Shown piece after piece: positions 7,795-15,612 of a DNA stretch of 18,484 nucleotides. The position numbers were made by a program, and so were the translations under genes. The stretch comes from Balneolales bacterium (lineage in GTDB: Bacteria; Bacteroidota; Rhodothermia; Balneolales; HLUCCA01): positions 1 to 18,484 of the forward strand of contig JAIUMT010000025.1 in assembly GCA_022565415.1 (NCBI GenBank), given 5' to 3'. The notes under the pieces were generated by a model. It was not told the DNA's origin, searched no databases, and worked only from the letters and a program-made list of their open reading frames with translations. Positions within the stretch are counted from its first letter, which is position 1, and each line of letters starts with the position of its first letter.

Positions 7795-9645
7795 ATGAAA
7801 CGACACGTAAGTACGGTCGCAACGCTATTGCTGTCTATATTCGTGCTGAGTGCATGCAATATTTTTGGCCCCGACGGCACTGGGAGTGATATAATAACCG
7901 ATTCAGATGGCTTCTTCTACATGATGGATCGATCTGACTCAAAGCTATATCAGCTCGACTCTCAATTACGTGAGCGAAAAGTGTGGGATCTCAGTGAGAT
8001 TTCAAACGACAACATAGTTCAGGGTATCACCTTTGATGGAAATCATATCTGGATTTCGGTTGCTAGTGGTGTAAACCGGTTATTTAAACTCGACTTAACC
8101 TTCGACGACGCTGAAGTAATTCAAACGATTGTTGCTCCACCGGGTGGACGTGGAACAATACGTGATATTACTTTTGATGGAACACATCTTTGGGCTGTTA
8201 ACAGTGGATCGGTCTCGGCCACAGAAGCACCCGCGATTTTCAAATTAAATCCTGAAACAGCGGAAATTGTGGCTTCGTACGACATGCCTACAACCGAGAT
8301 ACGGTCCGTTTCCTATATCCCTCCAAATGGTGATGTGTATGGTCGTGGAGCTCCAACTGGAATTTATATGGGCGATCGAGAAAGTAATAAATTTTGGAAT
8401 TTCCGCTTCGATAGGCCGGTATTTACCGATGCGTTCGATGCACCAGTTGGACCAGAAGGACAGTTTCGGGTTTTTCCATCTGGATTGACATACGAACTGA
8501 TGAGTACGGGTGAAATTAAGTTCTGGACCATTAACAGTAGTCTGGGGGCAAATTATCTTTATAGACTTAGCCGTACAGGAAGTATCGAAGAACGTTTCGA
8601 AATCCGTCATTATAGTCAGCCGGGTCCCGTAGTATTTACAGCAGAAAACGTAGCGATTCCAGCTCCACCAGAAGTTCAGTCGGTAGTACCAAACAGAGGT
8701 GCTTTAAACACGACTCTAGAGATTGAAATTGCGGGAAGCGGATTTCGTGCAGGTACTGAATTAGCTGTAGATTTCGGCGAAAATATCAGTGTTTCAAATG
8801 TGGAATTGGTATCAGCAGGAATTATTACTGCTACCATCAATATTGCTGGTTCTGCAGCACTTGGTAACCGAGATGTACTAATAACAAGTGGAGACGGTCA
8901 GGTCGCAACGCTCGAAAGTAGCTTTGAAGTAACAGCAGAGCCGCCTCGCTTCGGCTACCTGTATGTAGCTGATTTCGGAAGCCTTAACTTGTTGTATCGC
9001 ATACGCGAAGCCGATGGGGGACTAGAACAACAATGGGATTATTCAGATGTTGCACCTGGTGGATCTTTACAGGGAATAACCCATGACGGTGAGCATCTTT
9101 GGATTGCCGCGGCGGGCTCTGACCGGCTCATTCGAAAACTAGACACTAGCGGGGAAAACCTGGTCGTTTTGGAATCGATTCCTGCTCCTTACCCAAATGG
9201 AACCGGAACAGTTCGTGATCTTGTGTTTCATGAGGGATCATTATGGACCACGAACAGCGGCGATAATATGATTTATCAGTTGGATGTACAGACCGGCGAA
9301 ATTGTTCGTGAAATTGATGCTCCGGGCGACGATACCCGCACACTTACATTCGTTGACGGGGTTTTATTTGTGGCCGATCGAAGTCTCGGAAGAGTTTACT
9401 CTTTCTCGAACAACACAGAAACCTGGAACCTCGAATTTGAAGTTCCAATGCCTACCGGAACAGCTGCAGCCGACCGATTACCCGTAGGAATGGACTGGGA
9501 TGGGGAAACTTTTTGGATTGCGACAACACGTTTAGCCAACGACTATGTGCTACAAGTTTCGCGTGATGGAGAATTACTACGTTCATTCACCTCTCCAAAT
9601 GCAGGTCCCGACATTTTATCTGGTCTAGCCTTTGTGCTGGAATAA
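7795..9645 (+). CDS. Lipoprotein with two beta-propeller-like halves around an IPT/TIG domain
   Basis: A 616-residue protein from the ATG at 7795. The lipobox LSAC puts the lipidated Cys at 21. An upstream in-frame ATG at 7711 overlaps the previous stop (TAATG) but would put 28 hydrophilic residues before the signal peptide, so 7795 is preferred. Residues about 35-290 and 385-616 are homologous to each other: GFFYMMDRSDSKLYQLD matches GYLYVADFGSLNLLYRI, VQGITFDGNHIWISVAS matches LQGITHDGEHLWIAAAG, and TIRDITFDGTHLWAVNSG matches TVRDLVFHEGSLWTTNSG. These are strands of the NHL/YncE-like propeller type. Between them, about 293-381, is an IPT/TIG immunoglobulin-like domain (PEVQSVVPNRGALNTTLEI, then GSGFRAGTELAVDF). 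It is probably anchored in the outer membrane and acts by binding proteins or glycans; no enzyme motif seen. It follows the second beta-helix cargo gene closely. Confidence 0.82.
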   Translation: MKRHVSTVATLLLSIFVLSACNIFGPDGTGSDIITDSDGFFYMMDRSDSKLYQLDSQLRERKVWDLSEISNDNIVQGITFDGNHIWISVASGVNRLFKLDLTFDDAEVIQTIVAPPGGRGTIRDITFDGTHLWAVNSGSVSATEAPAIFKLNPETAEIVASYDMPTTEIRSVSYIPPNGDVYGRGAPTGIYMGDRESNKFWNFRFDRPVFTDAFDAPVGPEGQFRVFPSGLTYELMSTGEIKFWTINSSLGANYLYRLSRTGSIEERFEIRHYSQPGPVVFTAENVAIPAPPEVQSVVPNRGALNTTLEIEIAGSGFRAGTELAVDFGENISVSNVELVSAGIITATINIAGSAALGNRDVLITSGDGQVATLESSFEVTAEPPRFGYLYVADFGSLNLLYRIREADGGLEQQWDYSDVAPGGSLQGITHDGEHLWIAAAGSDRLIRKLDTSGENLVVLESIPAPYPNGTGTVRDLVFHEGSLWTTNSGDNMIYQLDVQTGEIVREIDAPGDDTRTLTFVDGVLFVADRSLGRVYSFSNNTETWNLEFEVPMPTGTAAADRLPVGMDWDGETFWIATTRLANDYVLQVSRDGELLRSFTSPNAGPDILSGLAFVLE

Positions 9646-9664
9646 CCTCCTTCAAAAGATATTT

Positions 9665-10936
9665 ATGATGAAAACTATAAAATCAGTATTAATTCTCGCG
9701 TTCTGCATTCTCGCCGGAACTGAAATTACCTTAGGTCAAATTGCTGTAAACGGTGATTTTCGCACTCGCGCCTACTACGATCACTTCAGTAAAAGTCTGG
9801 ATGACAGACCCTCCTTAAATTATCTGCGCTATCTTGGCCGGTTTAATTTAAGGGCACCGGTTTCGAACAACATGTCGTTCTACTCCGAGTTTACCACATT
9901 CACCAATAACCCGGCATCGGTTACCCGAAATATCGCCGCGACAAATGAGATGTATTACGGCATTAGTCAGCTCTTTACCGAAGCCACATACACGTCGCTA
10001 CCTGTAGTCGACTTGATGAGATTACGATTGGGCAGACAACAGTTTCCGCTCGGCCGGGGGTTGTCGCAAGGTGAATCATCTTACTTTGTTAGGCTATTTG
10101 ATGGGGTTCGTGTGGATATGAGTCGGTCTGGAACACAGCTATCGCTATTTGGTGCTGTTACCCGTCAATCACTGAGTCCCAGCGGATTATTCCCGGCATC
10201 GGGCGGCGATAAAATCTATATAGCACGCTTGTCGAGAAACTTCTACGGACAAGACGTAATGTCTTATTTTATTCTAAACCGACTAGAAGGAATGTTTAAC
10301 GACAGCTATATCTTTGGTGGCGGAATTCGAGGTTCTTTCTTATCTCCCGAACTTGAATATTTCGGAGAAGTAGCTCACCAGACGTTCAATCAAGCTCCCG
10401 GACTTCCCTCCATGGGCGGATACGGCTATATGGCTGGAATTGGTCACCGCTGGCCAATGGGCCCATTTCGATGGGTGAAAATCGAGGCAAGAACAGCCGC
10501 ATTTCAAGGTAATGATGAATCTACCAATCGAATTGAACGATTCGCTCCTCAATTCACCAGCTTTTTCTGGGGAGATCGCGCTGGATATGCGAACTCCTTT
10601 ATTGGTGGTGACGCTCCATTAAACGGACAAAACCTTGAGGGTAGCTATATCTATTACGGTCGTATTTACTTCGTGCCAAATATTCTGCCACAAACCAGAT
10701 TTCAGCTACAATATATATACGTAACCGAATTCAACGATAACGATAATTATAATAGTCGAAACAACGAGTTTTCGGCAAGATTGTTCTATCAGGTAAGTCG
10801 AAATTCCAGGTTTCAACTTCGATATGTTCATCGAATGCCTAATGAAGACGAATTCAATCCGGTATTGTCTGAATCGTCGACCAACGATCGGTTCTCGATT
10901 CATCGTTATATGTTCGAATGGCATGTCCGATTTTGA
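9665..10936 (+). CDS. Outer-membrane beta-barrel protein (porin-like, alginate-export-type resemblance)
   Basis: A 423-residue protein from the ATG at 9665 (MMKTIK); the alternative ATG at 9632 would overlap the previous gene and spoil the signal peptide. Signal peptide about 1-25, cleavage near TLGQ-I. The rest shows alternating polar/aromatic strands typical of transmembrane barrels, ends in a strand closing with Phe (YMFEWHVRF), and contains LRLGRQQFPLGRG followed by VRLFDGVRVD (about residues 118-150), a motif I associate with the alginate-export-type porin family. The substrate is unknown. It is the last gene of the plus-strand cluster, 19 nt after the lipoprotein gene, so it may serve uptake or export connected with the surface proteins upstream. 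Confidence 0.75.
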   Translation: MMKTIKSVLILAFCILAGTEITLGQIAVNGDFRTRAYYDHFSKSLDDRPSLNYLRYLGRFNLRAPVSNNMSFYSEFTTFTNNPASVTRNIAATNEMYYGISQLFTEATYTSLPVVDLMRLRLGRQQFPLGRGLSQGESSYFVRLFDGVRVDMSRSGTQLSLFGAVTRQSLSPSGLFPASGGDKIYIARLSRNFYGQDVMSYFILNRLEGMFNDSYIFGGGIRGSFLSPELEYFGEVAHQTFNQAPGLPSMGGYGYMAGIGHRWPMGPFRWVKIEARTAAFQGNDESTNRIERFAPQFTSFFWGDRAGYANSFIGGDAPLNGQNLEGSYIYYGRIYFVPNILPQTRFQLQYIYVTEFNDNDNYNSRNNEFSARLFYQVSRNSRFQLRYVHRMPNEDEFNPVLSESSTNDRFSIHRYMFEWHVRF

Positions 10937-10939
10937 TTA

Positions 10940-10997
10940 TCCATTGATTCAATGGAATGGCCTGCACTGCACTTTTCGGTATAATCTACCATTCCAT
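10940..10997 (+). promoter_or_regulatory. Overlapping inverted repeats with a TATAAT box upstream of the GGT gene
   Basis: A 17-bp palindrome, TCCATTGA-T-TCAATGGA (10940-10956), begins 3 bp after the porin stop. Part of its right arm, ATGGAATGG (10952-10960), pairs perfectly with CCATTCCAT (10989-10997), so the two hairpins exclude each other. A perfect TATAAT lies between (10980-10985), without a clear -35. The 102-bp gap may therefore end the upstream cluster and start a separate transcript; which form is used is not decidable here. Confidence 0.4.
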
Positions 10998-11038
10998 AAT
11001 TTCTCAGTATTTATGTTTTCTCAAATAATGCGCACACG

Positions 11039-12994
11039 ATGACTTTATTCAATATTCGACTACTACAAGCAGGACTTGTTTTGGCAGCCATCATATTTGT
11101 GGGCTCTACCTGGTTTGGTTCTCCATCAAACAATTCACCTGATTCCAAACGGGATACCAAGTTTGCCGAAGGTCGCGAAGCTATGGTGGCGACAGCACAT
11201 CCCGAAGTTTCTAAAATTGCCTGGGAAATACTAGAACAGGGTGGAAATGCAGTTGATGCCGCTATCGCTGCTGCCTATGCTTTGGGTGTTTATGAACCAA
11301 CTGGTTCTGGTATCGGCGGGGGAGGCACAGCTATCATTTATATGAAAGATCAGAACGAATTCTTTAATATCGATTTTTATCCTCGTTCTCCAGCGAACCC
11401 GATTACCAGTTTTAATCCTACCACAGATGCCAGCACAGTGAAAGCTGTAAGCATACCCGGCTTTGTTGCTGGAATGGAAGAACTCCGTGAACGTTGGGCT
11501 GTGTTAGACCGAGAAGCTCTCATCCGCCCGTCAATTCAAGTCGCCAGAAATGGATTCATACCCGATTCGGTTACCCATAGCTTTGTCCGGATTTCAACTG
11601 ATAAAGCAGCTCAATACGATGAATCACGCGCAATATTTACCAATAACGGTCAACGAATATCACGAGATTTCATCATAAAAAATCCTGCTCTAGCCGATGT
11701 TATGGAACAGGTTATTGATGGCGGTGCACCGGCATTCTACAACAGCGATCTCACTTTGTCGATCATCGATAAACTTAACGACCTTGGCGGACAATTTGAG
11801 CTATCTGATTTTAACGATTATGAAGCACTGTGGTATACCCCTTCTCGTGGAAGCTATCGTGGTTACGACGTTATTAGTGCCGCACCACCTCAGGCCGGAC
11901 TCCTGGTTATTCAGTCGTTACATATGATGGAAACCTTCGATTTTGAAGAGAATGGCCACTATACCCAGTCTCCTCAATCAATGCATTTCTTATTCGAAAT
12001 GTTTAAACGTTCGTTTGCCGATCGCCTCTCATTTATCGGTGACCCCCGGTTTGTCGATGTTCCTGCCCCTGGACTGGCCTCGAAAGCATATGCACAGTCA
12101 CGCGTCACAACAATTAATATGGCCGCAGCCGATCCTGTTCGACTTCGTGATACTGAACCAGGCAATCCATTTGGATTTCGGGCAAGTTCAGGCCGTACAG
12201 GTTTATCCGATATGGTCGTGAGTCAGCCCTTGGTCCCATGGGGAGACGATATGGATGATGAAGCCTCGTCGTTCGATTGGTGGGGTGACGACACATTTGA
12301 TTCATGGGGAGTACCCCGTCGAGACCGTAGTAATCGACCAAATTTACTGCAACGTATCTTTAATCGGAATAATAGCGATACGACAGATTTAGCTCCTATT
12401 CGTATCGAAGATGACGACGATTGGGATGTGAGCGAAGTAAATGAAACGACTACTTCACATATCACCATTATTGACAAAGATGGGAACATGGTGTCCCTTA
12501 CTTCTACTGTCGGACTTTATCTTGGTTCAGGTATCACCGTAAATGGAGTGGTAATGAACAGCGGCCAAGCTAATTTTGGCTCTACGAACCCTGTGAATAT
12601 TATGGTCGGAGGTCGCACACCCAGAAGTACGATTGCGCCAACCATTCTGATGGATGGTGATCGTCCATTTTTGATTCTCGGGGCTGCTGGTGGGGCGCGT
12701 ATTCCTGCGGCAATAGTACTCGCCATACACAACATCGTAGATTTCAATATGGATGCTTACGAAGCCAACGCTGCTCCTCGGTTCATTTCACGCCGCTGGG
12801 CTGATAATATTGAAATCGAAGGACACATGCCTTACCCCGTGGTAGATGCAATGCGCAGGCGCGGCCATCCCATACAAATGCGTGAACCAATGCATAGCTT
12901 TTTTGGTGGACTTCAGATAATCCATGTACGTGAAGATGGGGTTATCGAAGGAGCTTCAGACCCTCGTCGTGATGGTGTTCCATTGGGGAGATAG
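11039..12994 (+). CDS. Gamma-glutamyltransferase-family Ntn hydrolase
   Basis: A 651-residue protein with an N-terminal membrane segment (about 9-25), probably a signal peptide or anchor. Family marks: AMVATAHPEVSKIAWEIL, GGNAVDAAIAAAYALGVYEP (68-87), GSGIGGGGTAII, and the self-cleavage site ETTTSHITIID, where T472 (two residues before H474) aligns with the catalytic Thr of E. coli Ggt. Members cleave gamma-glutamyl bonds, e.g. of glutathione, in the periplasm or outside. Odd points: residues about 397-468, just before the cleavage site, form an acidic, Trp-rich, low-complexity linker (WGDDMDD, DWWGDDTFDSW, EDDDDWD); the family's usual NNxMDDF glutamate-binding motif is MNSGQANF here; the usual TLN after the nucleophile is TST; and the SS pair is ST (530-531). 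The substrate may thus differ from glutathione. The end DPRRDGVPLGR fits the family's normal C-terminus. Read in the same frame past the stop is a T9SS tail remnant. Confidence 0.88.
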   Translation: MTLFNIRLLQAGLVLAAIIFVGSTWFGSPSNNSPDSKRDTKFAEGREAMVATAHPEVSKIAWEILEQGGNAVDAAIAAAYALGVYEPTGSGIGGGGTAIIYMKDQNEFFNIDFYPRSPANPITSFNPTTDASTVKAVSIPGFVAGMEELRERWAVLDREALIRPSIQVARNGFIPDSVTHSFVRISTDKAAQYDESRAIFTNNGQRISRDFIIKNPALADVMEQVIDGGAPAFYNSDLTLSIIDKLNDLGGQFELSDFNDYEALWYTPSRGSYRGYDVISAAPPQAGLLVIQSLHMMETFDFEENGHYTQSPQSMHFLFEMFKRSFADRLSFIGDPRFVDVPAPGLASKAYAQSRVTTINMAAADPVRLRDTEPGNPFGFRASSGRTGLSDMVVSQPLVPWGDDMDDEASSFDWWGDDTFDSWGVPRRDRSNRPNLLQRIFNRNNSDTTDLAPIRIEDDDDWDVSEVNETTTSHITIIDKDGNMVSLTSTVGLYLGSGITVNGVVMNSGQANFGSTNPVNIMVGGRTPRSTIAPTILMDGDRPFLILGAAGGARIPAAIVLAIHNIVDFNMDAYEANAAPRFISRRWADNIEIEGHMPYPVVDAMRRRGHPIQMREPMHSFFGGLQIIHVREDGVIEGASDPRRDGVPLGR

Positions 12995-13093
12995 TATCCA
13001 TTCGATGCCTCGAACCTGGCCAGTGGCACCTACATGTATCGCCTGCAATCGGGCAACATGGTAGAAACATCCAAAATGATGTTGATTAAGTAA
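12995..13093 (+). pseudogene. In-frame remnant of a T9SS type A sorting domain after the GGT stop
   Basis: Reading on in the GGT frame past TAG (12992-12994) gives YPFDASNLASGTYMYRLQSG and then NMVETSKMMLIK before TAA at 13091-13093. This matches the last third of the sorting domains in the window, for example SFDASALSSGIYIYQLQSG in the protein at 5834. The front of the domain (QNYPNPFN) is missing, and no start codon with a signal peptide precedes it. It is most likely the stump of a deleted cargo gene. Alternatively it is a former tail of the GGT protein cut off by a new stop, or a tail reached by rare readthrough. Confidence 0.8.
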
Positions 13094-13218
13094 GAATCTA
13101 AACTGATTTGTAGATTTACGTTAGTGTGTGCCTGTTCGACCCCATATGAACAGTGCATGCGCTAGCGTTTTTTTGTTTGAGGAGGGCTGAACAATAGCTG
13201 TAATATTGCTGGCATCAG

Positions 13219-13244
13219 TCGGGTTGTTTAAAAGCCCGATTTTT
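13219..13244 (+). terminator. Rho-independent terminator-like hairpin 1
   Basis: TCGGG (13219-13223) pairs with CCCGA (13235-13239), extended by a T-G and a T-A pair to a 7-bp stem with loop GTTTAAA, followed at once by a T tract (13240-13244). It fits termination of the GGT transcript. Confidence 0.65.
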
Positions 13245-13278
13245 GTTTAACCAAATCTGCAATTCTGGTTGATTTAAG

Positions 13279-13306
13279 TCGGATTGTCCTAAGAGCCCGT
13301 TTTTTT
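13279..13306 (+). terminator. Rho-independent terminator-like hairpin 2 (diverged copy of 1)
   Basis: AGTCGGATTGTCCTAAGAGCCCG followed by seven T is a diverged copy of the upstream hairpin; CGG (13280-13282) pairs with CCG (13297-13299), with one A-C mismatch further in. The stem is weaker than that of copy 1 but the T tract is longer (13300-13306). Confidence 0.5.
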
Positions 13307-13456
13307 GTTTGAGGCTTAGTGCAATTTAGTGGCGTATGTTTGATTTCAGCTGTGGTTTTTTGGAGGGCCACTTTTTACGAATGAGGCGCATTCAGGCCGA
13401 CAACTTGCTCGCCACTGGATTCGGTACCTTGCAAAACGGGGTTCTTTTCTCCCATT

Positions 13457-14068
13457 CTATCCCGGCAATCGATACAGCGAATAATTATGCTGAGACTCGA
13501 TTTCGTGTCCCTCGCGATCCAGCAACCGGATAACCCGCTGACTCGCCACCTCAAATCGAATCCGTTCCTCGGCGTTGTTAAAGCTCAAATCAAACACCTG
13601 CTGATTCCCATCCGCCGTAGAAACCCGCCACGGACCGGCGTTCCAAAACACCTGATCACCCGATCGCGTGTGCTTGTATGTGCGCTTTAGCGTGTACCGT
13701 CGCTGATTTGTAGCATCATCCTCAAACAAACTCAATTCGTGCTCAATGCCACTGCAATCGGCGCAGGGAAGCGTACCGGTGTAGGTCCCAATCAGGCTGA
13801 ACCGATCGTCTAAACGTATGGGCTCGGTGCTGTTAATGTGCGACAAATCCGGACGCGGAACGGGGTCGGCAGCCACCTCATCCTCATCGTCGAAATCACC
13901 CTCCGCTTCCGACAAATCCTGACTTATCGAAGGTTGCTCCCGCATGAAATCTTCAGCTGTGGGCCTGTCTGATGTCGATTCTGAGGCGGACTCTTCTTCA
14001 GATCGCGAGCAGGCAAAAATGAGGCTTAAAATGAGTGAAATGGTAGCTAATTGATAATAATTCGGCAT
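13457..14068 (-). CDS. NlpE N-terminal-domain lipoprotein
   Basis: A 203-residue protein from the ATG at 14068. Residues 1-20 are a lipoprotein signal peptide with lipobox LIFAC (Cys 20). Residues about 21-78 are an acidic, Ser/Glu/Asp-rich linker. Residues about 88-200 match the NlpE N-terminal domain: GTYTGTLPCADCSGIEHELSL, with the CxxC pair at 102 and 105. In enterobacteria NlpE is an outer-membrane lipoprotein that senses surface contact and copper and activates the Cpx response; in this lineage the single-domain form is common and its role is not established. The longer reading frame upstream of 14068 has no signal peptide at its start, so 14068 is chosen. It is divergent from the DNA polymerase gene, with 227 bp between. 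Confidence 0.88.
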   Translation of the reverse strand: MPNYYQLATISLILSLIFACSRSEEESASESTSDRPTAEDFMREQPSISQDLSEAEGDFDDEDEVAADPVPRPDLSHINSTEPIRLDDRFSLIGTYTGTLPCADCSGIEHELSLFEDDATNQRRYTLKRTYKHTRSGDQVFWNAGPWRVSTADGNQQVFDLSFNNAEERIRFEVASQRVIRLLDREGHEIESQHNYSLYRLPG

Positions 14069-14263
14069 AATCTCGGAGGGGTTTTCCTGATGAGGTAAGT
14101 GTTGTGTACGGAAAGTTGTGCATAAAATAATGAGATATTCGGCCAATCTGCAAAACTTTCGATTAATAAACGGGATTTGGTGGCTATTTCGAGGCTTCTG
14201 ATTTCGAACGATTTTTTTACTCCTTTTTTGCTTCCTAACCGTTGCAATCGGCCCGGATTTTTC

Positions 14264-14291
14264 GCACATTATATATGTATAAAATATGTGC
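14264..14291 (+). promoter_or_regulatory. Inverted repeat over a TA-rich promoter-like stretch upstream of the Y-family polymerase
   Basis: GCACAT (14264-14269) and ATGTGC (14286-14291) flank the AT-only-type stretch TATATATGTATAAAAT. Outside the arms lie TTTTTC and AAAAA, so pairing continues with one mismatch. The right arm ends 4 nt before the ATG at 14296. The position suits a repressor operator covering a -10 region, or a short hairpin over the start codon. Confidence 0.4.
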
Positions 14292-14295
14292 AAAA

Positions 14296-15612
14296 ATGAA
14301 CTCCAATTACGACTTAAACCGCAACGTACACCGCATCACGCTGTACAACACAATTGCTGCCGACCAGCAACATACCAGTGTGCGTCCGCGGTTGTACCTG
14401 CATCTCGACATGAACTGCTTCTATGCGCAGGTCGAGCAGATATCGTATGGCTTGTTCGGGATGCCGGTTATTGTAGGAGGGTGGCGCAAGGAGGATGGAA
14501 CGCCGCGCGGCATCGTGGCCACATCGAGCTACGAGGCCCGGCAGTTGGGCATCAAAACGGCCATGAGCGCATTCGAAGCGACCCGTATTTGTCCCTACAT
14601 CTTGTTCATGCAAGTGCATTATGAGAAATATCAGGCCATTTCCCGCGATATTCGAAGCATTTTAGAACGATATTCGCCTGATGTGGAAGGGTATTCGATG
14701 GATGAGTTTTTTCTGGATATCAGTTTTATGCTTAAACGTCCGCGTTTGGAGACAGAGGCTATGGCAATGCGGTTGAAAAACGAGGTTTATGGCAGTACCG
14801 GACTTCTTTGCTCGGTCGGGGTGTCATACTCCAAAACGTATGCGAAGCTGGCCAGTGATTTGCAAAAGCCCAACGGACTCACCTGCAGCTTCGACGAGCA
14901 ACTAGCCCGGGAGCGGCTGCATTCGTTGCCTCTGAATGAGGTCTGGGGCATTGGTCGGCGACGGTTCGTCAAGTTGCAGTCTGCAGGATTGCAAACCATC
15001 GGCGAGGCGGTTGAGCGGGGCTCGGGCGTGTTTTCAGAGCTTTTTGGTGCATATTTTGGCAAGATGTTGTTCGAGACGGTCTGTGGCAAAGATCGTGCAA
15101 AAGTGCTGGATACCTCCATGCACACTCCAAAAGAAGTCAGTTATATGCACACCTTCTCCGACTGGACCGACGATCCGCTGGCGGTGGAAGGTGAAATCAC
15201 CAAAGCGGTGAGTCAGCTGTGCTACCGGATGCGCGGTTATCAGCGAAAAGCGGTCAAATTCGCCGGATATATTCGCTTTCAGGATGTCGACTGGAAAGGT
15301 ATTTCCTTTGTATTTAACACACCGGGGTATACCAATCTCGACGACTATGTGCAGCAGGCCTGCATACGATCGGCCATGCCCATTTTGCACAAATTCCTGC
15401 GGGAAGGACATAAAATTCGGGGTATCGGACTGCATACGATCGAGCTGAACGAGGGAAATCAAACGGAGTTATTCTTCCGGGAAGATGAGAAAATAGCCGG
15501 ATTGTATCAGGCCATCGATCACATCAACAATCGCTTCGGACTCGATACTATTCTGCCGGCAGCGAAACAACACGACGTGAAAGGACATACCCACTTCTTC
15601 GACCGAAGTTGA
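14296..15612 (+). CDS. dinB: Y-family DNA polymerase (DinB/Pol IV-like)
   Basis: A 438-residue translesion polymerase from the ATG at 14296; in-frame ATGs at 14242 and 14275 overlap promoter-like sequence and are less likely. Palm motifs: YLHLDMNCFYAQVE (metal-binding D38; the following residue pattern DMN is more UmuC-like than the DMD of E. coli Pol IV) and GYSMDEFFLDIS (D136, E137). SYSKTYAKLASDLQKPNG is the typical thumb/palm signature, followed by a helix-hairpin-helix (LNEVWGIGRRRFVKLQSAGLQTIG in two stretches). The little-finger domain fills the C-terminal third, and NQTELFF near the end fits the QxxLF beta-clamp-binding motif. It inserts nucleotides opposite damaged bases, at the cost of accuracy. 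The GC content is higher than in the surface genes to the left. Induction by damage is likely, but no recognised SOS box was identified. Confidence 0.93.
   Translation: MNSNYDLNRNVHRITLYNTIAADQQHTSVRPRLYLHLDMNCFYAQVEQISYGLFGMPVIVGGWRKEDGTPRGIVATSSYEARQLGIKTAMSAFEATRICPYILFMQVHYEKYQAISRDIRSILERYSPDVEGYSMDEFFLDISFMLKRPRLETEAMAMRLKNEVYGSTGLLCSVGVSYSKTYAKLASDLQKPNGLTCSFDEQLARERLHSLPLNEVWGIGRRRFVKLQSAGLQTIGEAVERGSGVFSELFGAYFGKMLFETVCGKDRAKVLDTSMHTPKEVSYMHTFSDWTDDPLAVEGEITKAVSQLCYRMRGYQRKAVKFAGYIRFQDVDWKGISFVFNTPGYTNLDDYVQQACIRSAMPILHKFLREGHKIRGIGLHTIELNEGNQTELFFREDEKIAGLYQAIDHINNRFGLDTILPAAKQHDVKGHTHFFDRS

Larger units (their letters stand above)
13167..13314 (+). repeat. 16-bp direct repeat GTTTTTTTGTTTGAGG, 132 bp apart
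   Basis: The 16-mer occurs exactly at 13167-13182 and 13299-13314. The second copy forms the T tract of a terminator-like hairpin and the first follows the palindrome CGCTAGCG. A related form, ATTTTTGTTTAA, ends the hairpin at 13219. The 363-bp stretch from 13094 to 13456 holds no credible gene; it appears to be made of duplicated terminator-like units. Confidence 0.6.

Noticed and set aside
11697..12221. Plus-strand frames inside the GGT gene
   Set aside because: They are out-of-frame shadows; the GGT frame carries all family motifs.
13023..13028. TGGCAC, a possible second sigma-54 -24 element
   Set aside because: It lies in the coding sequence of the sorting-domain remnant (SGTY) and has no -12 element at the right distance.
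13336..13533. 65-codon plus-strand frame
   Set aside because: It overlaps the 3' end of the NlpE-like gene on the other strand and has no protein-like pattern.
14314..14624. Long frames on both strands within the Y-family polymerase gene
   Set aside because: They are GC-rich shadows of the polymerase, whose motifs are intact in its own frame.
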